The notes beneath the pieces were generated by a model that saw only the letters and a list, made by a program, of their open reading frames with translations, did no database searches and was not told the DNA's origin. From NCBI RefSeq assembly GCF_017357405.1, contig NZ_CP071597.1, positions 1,488,001 to 1,552,000 of the forward strand: a stretch of DNA of 64,000 nucleotides. Reading direction: 5' to 3'. Of this stretch, positions 60,929-64,000 are shown one piece after another. Positions within the stretch are counted from its first letter, which is position 1. The number at the start of each line of letters is the position of its first letter. Source of the stretch: Halomontanus rarus. Lineage in GTDB: Archaea > Halobacteriota > Halobacteria > Halobacteriales > Natrialbaceae. Made by a program: the position numbers and the translations under genes.

Positions 60929-63832
60929 ATGAACGAATCGATGCACGTCGTCTACGTCGACAGGACCGCTCGAGACGACGTCCTCACGGCGCTGGAGAGC
61001 CTCGACGGGAAGGTCGATCACGTCACCACGCTCGCCGACTGTCTCGGGAGACTCGACGAGACGACGGTCGTCGTCACCGAGTCCGACCTTCCCGACGCGG
61101 CCGGTGCCGAGATCTGCGAGCGGATTCGCGCGCGAGCACCGGACGTGCCGCTGGTGGTATTCACCGACTGCGGAACGGAAACGCTCGCGGGCGAGGTCGT
61201 CGCTGCGGGAGCGGACGGCTACGTTCCGAAGTCCCAGGGCGTCGACACCCTCGTGACACGTGTCGTCGAACTGCTCGTCGAACGACGCGACACGCGAGGG
61301 AGTTCAGATTCGAACTCGAACGCGAATCTCGAGTCGACCCGTCTCGGCAGTGTGGGATCGAGTGCCGTCAGCGATACTGACGAGGACGAGAGCGAGAACG
61401 GAGACGACCGTACCCGTGCCGACGCACTCGAGGAACTCCAGAAGACCGCGCACGAGTTGATGCGGGCGAACTCGGTCGAGGAGATCGGCGCGATCGTCGT
61501 CGAAGCGACGCAGAACGCCATCGAACAACCGCGTGCTACACTGCGGCTGTACGACGAGGAGACGAACCGCCTCGAGATCGTTGCGATGAGCGACGAACTC
61601 CGACGAACCGACGCCGAACTCGCACCGATCGGTCCCGGAGACGGCCCCTTCTGGGACGCCTACGAGCGCCGGGAACCGATCGTCGTCGACGATGCGTCGA
61701 CCGATGTCGTCCCCTACGAGCTGGATCTCTCGCTCGGAAGCGTCGCGATCCAGCCGCTGGGGGAACACGGAATTCTCGTCGTGGCATCCCCCGACGACAC
61801 CGAATTCGACGTTTCGGACGTCCATCTCGTGAACGTCTTCGCTGCGACGGTCGAGGCGGCCCTCGATCGAGCTACGCGCCAGCAGGAACTCGAGCGGGCG
61901 AAGACGATCGTCGAAGCGGTCGGTGACGGCGTCTACGCCCTCGATCCCGCCGGGAACTTCGTCACGGTAAACGACACCCTGACGGCCGTCACCGGGTACG
62001 CTCGAGACCAACTCCTCGGCGAACACGTCTCGAAGGTACTCACCGACGAGAGTCTCGAACGCGGCACCCGCGTAGCCGGAGACGTTCTGGGGGCTGGCGA
62101 CGACTACGTCGCGACCCACGAACTCACGCTCGAGACGAGCGACGGCGAACGACTCCCCTGCGAGGTCACCGCGACGGCGTTTCGATCCGACGGGGAGTTC
62201 GCCGGAACCGCGGGGATCGTTCGCGATATCAGCGACCGAAAGGCGATCGAGCGCAGGATCGTCGACCAGACCCGGAAAACGACGACCCTCCACGAAGTCG
62301 CCTCGACGCTCGAAAACTGCGAAACCGAACGGGAGATCTACGAGGAGACGGTCGTAGCGGCGATGAGCGTCCTGAACTTCGACGTCTGCCTGCTCGGAAG
62401 CGCACAGGAGAACGCGTTCGTCACCGAAGCGGTCGCTCCGAGAGAGTTCAGTCGAACGATGCCGAAACGGACGCCGATCGACGGCATCGCGGGACGGGTC
62501 TACCGAACTCGACAGACGTATCGGACCGGCGATATCGCGGTGGACGACGGCGTTCCAACCGACGAGGGGGACCCGGACGCCGAGTTGGTAGCCAAGGGGT
62601 TCCAATCGCTGTTGAGCGTTCCGGTCGCCGAGTTCGCCGTCTTTCAGGCCGTCTCGACGGAACGCGACGCGTTCGACGGACACGACCAGGAACTCGCCGA
62701 GTTACTGCTCTCTCACGCCTCGGACGCACTCGAGCGGCTGGCGTTCGAGTGCCGGCTCAAAGAGGAGCGTGACCGCTTCGCCGCGCTGTTCGAGAACGTG
62801 CCGGACGCGGTCGTCAGCGCCCACCACCCCGACGACGAGCCGATCGTCGAACGCGTCAACCCGGCGTTCGAGCGCGTTTTCGGCTACGAACAGTCGGAAC
62901 TCGTCGACGAATCGCTCGACCGATTCATCGTGCCCTCGGAGGCGGTCGCCGATGCCGACACGATCAACCGACACGGCGCGCGGGGTGAGATCGTCGAACA
63001 GGAGGTCAAGCGACGAACGACCGACGGCCTTCGCGATTTCATGATGCGTATCGTTCCGATGGAGATGGACGAATCGAGCGATCGAACCTTCGGCGTCTAC
63101 ACCGACATCACCGAACAGAAACAGCGTCAAAAACGAGTCGAGATCCTCAATCGCGTCCTTCGGCACGACCTTCGAAACGGGATGAACATCGTCAACGGCT
63201 GCGCCGAGATGCTGGCCGACGTCGTCGAAGACGACGCGAGCGTCCAGTACGCGGAGGCGATTCAGGAACGCGCCGGCGAACTCATCGGCCTCGCCGAGAA
63301 GACTCGCGCCGTCGAACGCACGCTCGACCGCGGCGACGCCGCAACGGGGCCGGTGGACGTCGTCGACAGCGTCGAGAGCGCAGTCGAGTGCGTCGAGGCG
63401 GACTTCCCCGAGGCGGCGATCACCTGCTCGCTTCCCGACCGAGCACACGCGCGGGCCGACGACATGTTGCAGACGGCGATCTTCCACATCGTCGAAAACG
63501 CCGTCGAACACAACGATATGCCGACCGCGACGATCGACATCGCCCTCGAGACGAACCACGAGGACGGGACACTGCTGCTCTCGATCGCCGACAACGGCCC
63601 GGGGATCTCCGAGGAAGAACGCGAGCTGCTTCAGGAAGAACAGGAGATCACGCAACTCCGCCACGCCAGCGGGCTCGGCCTCTGGCTCGTCAACTGGGTC
63701 GTCACCCAGTCCGGCGGATCCCTCTCCTTCGGGACCAACGATCCCCGGGGAACCGTCGTTACGCTCGAGGTTCCGAGCGCCGACGTGCCCGCTTCGGAGA
63801 CGGTTCACAGCAGTGTGTCGGCACTGGACTGA
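60929..63832 (+). CDS. Multi-sensor histidine kinase with a degenerate receiver
   Basis: A 967-residue signalling protein. Order: receiver-like domain (1-115), linker, GAF (about 175-320), PAS (about 325-440), GAF (about 450-605), PAS (about 610-730), the His box with RVLRHDLRNGMN (H746) and an ATPase domain (about 850-960; HIVENAVEHND, SIADNGPGISEEE, GLGLWLVNW). It has no membrane span, so it senses inside the cell. In the receiver, the phospho-Asp position holds Glu51 (VVVTESDLP), the acidic pair is reduced to Asp11, while Thr79 and Lys101 are kept. The ATG at 60929 (MNESMHVVYVD) is used. Confidence 0.9.
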   Translation: MNESMHVVYVDRTARDDVLTALESLDGKVDHVTTLADCLGRLDETTVVVTESDLPDAAGAEICERIRARAPDVPLVVFTDCGTETLAGEVVAAGADGYVPKSQGVDTLVTRVVELLVERRDTRGSSDSNSNANLESTRLGSVGSSAVSDTDEDESENGDDRTRADALEELQKTAHELMRANSVEEIGAIVVEATQNAIEQPRATLRLYDEETNRLEIVAMSDELRRTDAELAPIGPGDGPFWDAYERREPIVVDDASTDVVPYELDLSLGSVAIQPLGEHGILVVASPDDTEFDVSDVHLVNVFAATVEAALDRATRQQELERAKTIVEAVGDGVYALDPAGNFVTVNDTLTAVTGYARDQLLGEHVSKVLTDESLERGTRVAGDVLGAGDDYVATHELTLETSDGERLPCEVTATAFRSDGEFAGTAGIVRDISDRKAIERRIVDQTRKTTTLHEVASTLENCETEREIYEETVVAAMSVLNFDVCLLGSAQENAFVTEAVAPREFSRTMPKRTPIDGIAGRVYRTRQTYRTGDIAVDDGVPTDEGDPDAELVAKGFQSLLSVPVAEFAVFQAVSTERDAFDGHDQELAELLLSHASDALERLAFECRLKEERDRFAALFENVPDAVVSAHHPDDEPIVERVNPAFERVFGYEQSELVDESLDRFIVPSEAVADADTINRHGARGEIVEQEVKRRTTDGLRDFMMRIVPMEMDESSDRTFGVYTDITEQKQRQKRVEILNRVLRHDLRNGMNIVNGCAEMLADVVEDDASVQYAEAIQERAGELIGLAEKTRAVERTLDRGDAATGPVDVVDSVESAVECVEADFPEAAITCSLPDRAHARADDMLQTAIFHIVENAVEHNDMPTATIDIALETNHEDGTLLLSIADNGPGISEEERELLQEEQEITQLRHASGLGLWLVNWVVTQSGGSLSFGTNDPRGTVVTLEVPSADVPASETVHSSVSALD

Positions 63833-63874
63833 GTGTGTCGGCGGGGATCGAGTGCGTCGGCGGTCACCGACGAA

Positions 63875-63945
63875 GAGTGAGAGCGACAGTGAAAGTGTAG
63901 AAAGAGCGACAGCAGGAGTCAGCGTGAACGTGAGAAAACGAGCGC
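63875..63945 (-). terminator. T-rich tract beyond the minus-strand gene at the window end
   Basis: On the minus strand, downstream of the TAA at 63951, the DNA is pyrimidine-rich with TTTTC and CTTTC units. It resembles the other post-stop tracts, with weaker period. Confidence 0.25.
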
Positions 63946-63950
63946 AGGGA

Positions 63951-64000
63951 TTATCGCGTGAGCGGCTGGTTGTAACTGCACTCGAGGTCCATCACGGCCT
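63951..64000 (-). CDS. C-terminal end of a gene cut by the window
   Basis: The minus strand is open from the window edge to a TAA at 63951-63953 and ends MDLECSYNQPLTR. Only about 16 residues are visible; they read as ordinary protein, but no family can be named. Strand and phase are supported only by composition. Confidence 0.35.
   Translation of the reverse strand, partial: AVMDLECSYNQPLTR

Overview
The window reads as a chromosomal segment of a haloarchaeon, probably of the Natrialbales (Natrinema/Haloterrigena-like; this is inference from protein character, not from a search). The DNA is GC-rich, the proteins are strongly acidic (Asp/Glu-rich), start codons often lie about 25-35 nt from a TATA-like box with no room for a leader, and the gene set is typical of Halobacteria: CetZ tubulin, coenzyme F420 genes (cofC, cofG, cofH), the archaeal GTP cyclohydrolase MptA, siroheme decarboxylase, an RNA polymerase epsilon-type subunit, a HalOD1 protein and an amphi-Trp protein. 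About 60 protein genes and two tRNAs are supported.

Layout. 1-3 kb: the end of a NurA-like nuclease and a HerA-like ATPase (DNA end processing). 3-12.5 kb: membrane and stress proteins, a KaiC/RAD55-type ATPase with an unusual low-complexity linker, NAD kinase, a CNNM/CBS transporter-like protein, a DsbA-like oxidoreductase and RNA polymerase epsilon. 12.5-13.5 kb: a gene-poor stretch with five copies of an exact-length 44-bp repeat in front of mptA. 14-24 kb: a TrmB-type regulator, a thioredoxin/DUF255 protein, FxsA, tRNA-Ile, a DUF389 membrane protein and an isolated nuoCD gene. 24-30 kb: a 1035-aa FAD/Fe-S dehydrogenase, a siroheme decarboxylase fusion and a TrpD-like phosphoribosyltransferase. 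30.1-32.2 kb: an apparent 2-kb insertion bounded by an 84-bp duplication of the 3' end of the TrpD-like gene; it carries a PQQ-propeller lipoprotein and a decayed UPF0175/DUF3368 toxin-antitoxin pair. 32-43 kb: deacylase-like protein, cyclophilin, a ferredoxin with 3Fe-4S-type ligand spacing, tRNA-Leu, a secreted CARDB-repeat protein, a TrkA regulator flanked by two stand-alone RAM domains, an orphan E1-alpha and dTMP kinase. 44-54 kb: cetZ, cofC, cofG, then an HTH pair, membrane genes and a GH172 enzyme, then cofH. 54-58 kb: purine genes purC, purU/purN-like, purS and purQ. 58-64 kb: two peptide-ABC ATPases without permeases and a 967-aa multi-sensor histidine kinase with a degenerate receiver.

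How the genes connect: cofC, cofG and cofH together supply F420 side-chain and deazaflavin steps. purC, purS, purQ and the formyltransferase-like protein serve IMP synthesis and one-carbon balance. mptA opens the archaeal pterin pathway. The RAM-trkA-RAM block looks like one potassium/redox-sensing regulatory unit.

Most unusual features: the 44-bp five-copy array, the duplication-bounded insertion, and a recurring pattern of hexamer-period T-rich tracts just after stop codons. DUF numbers are given from memory and should be read as family hints.
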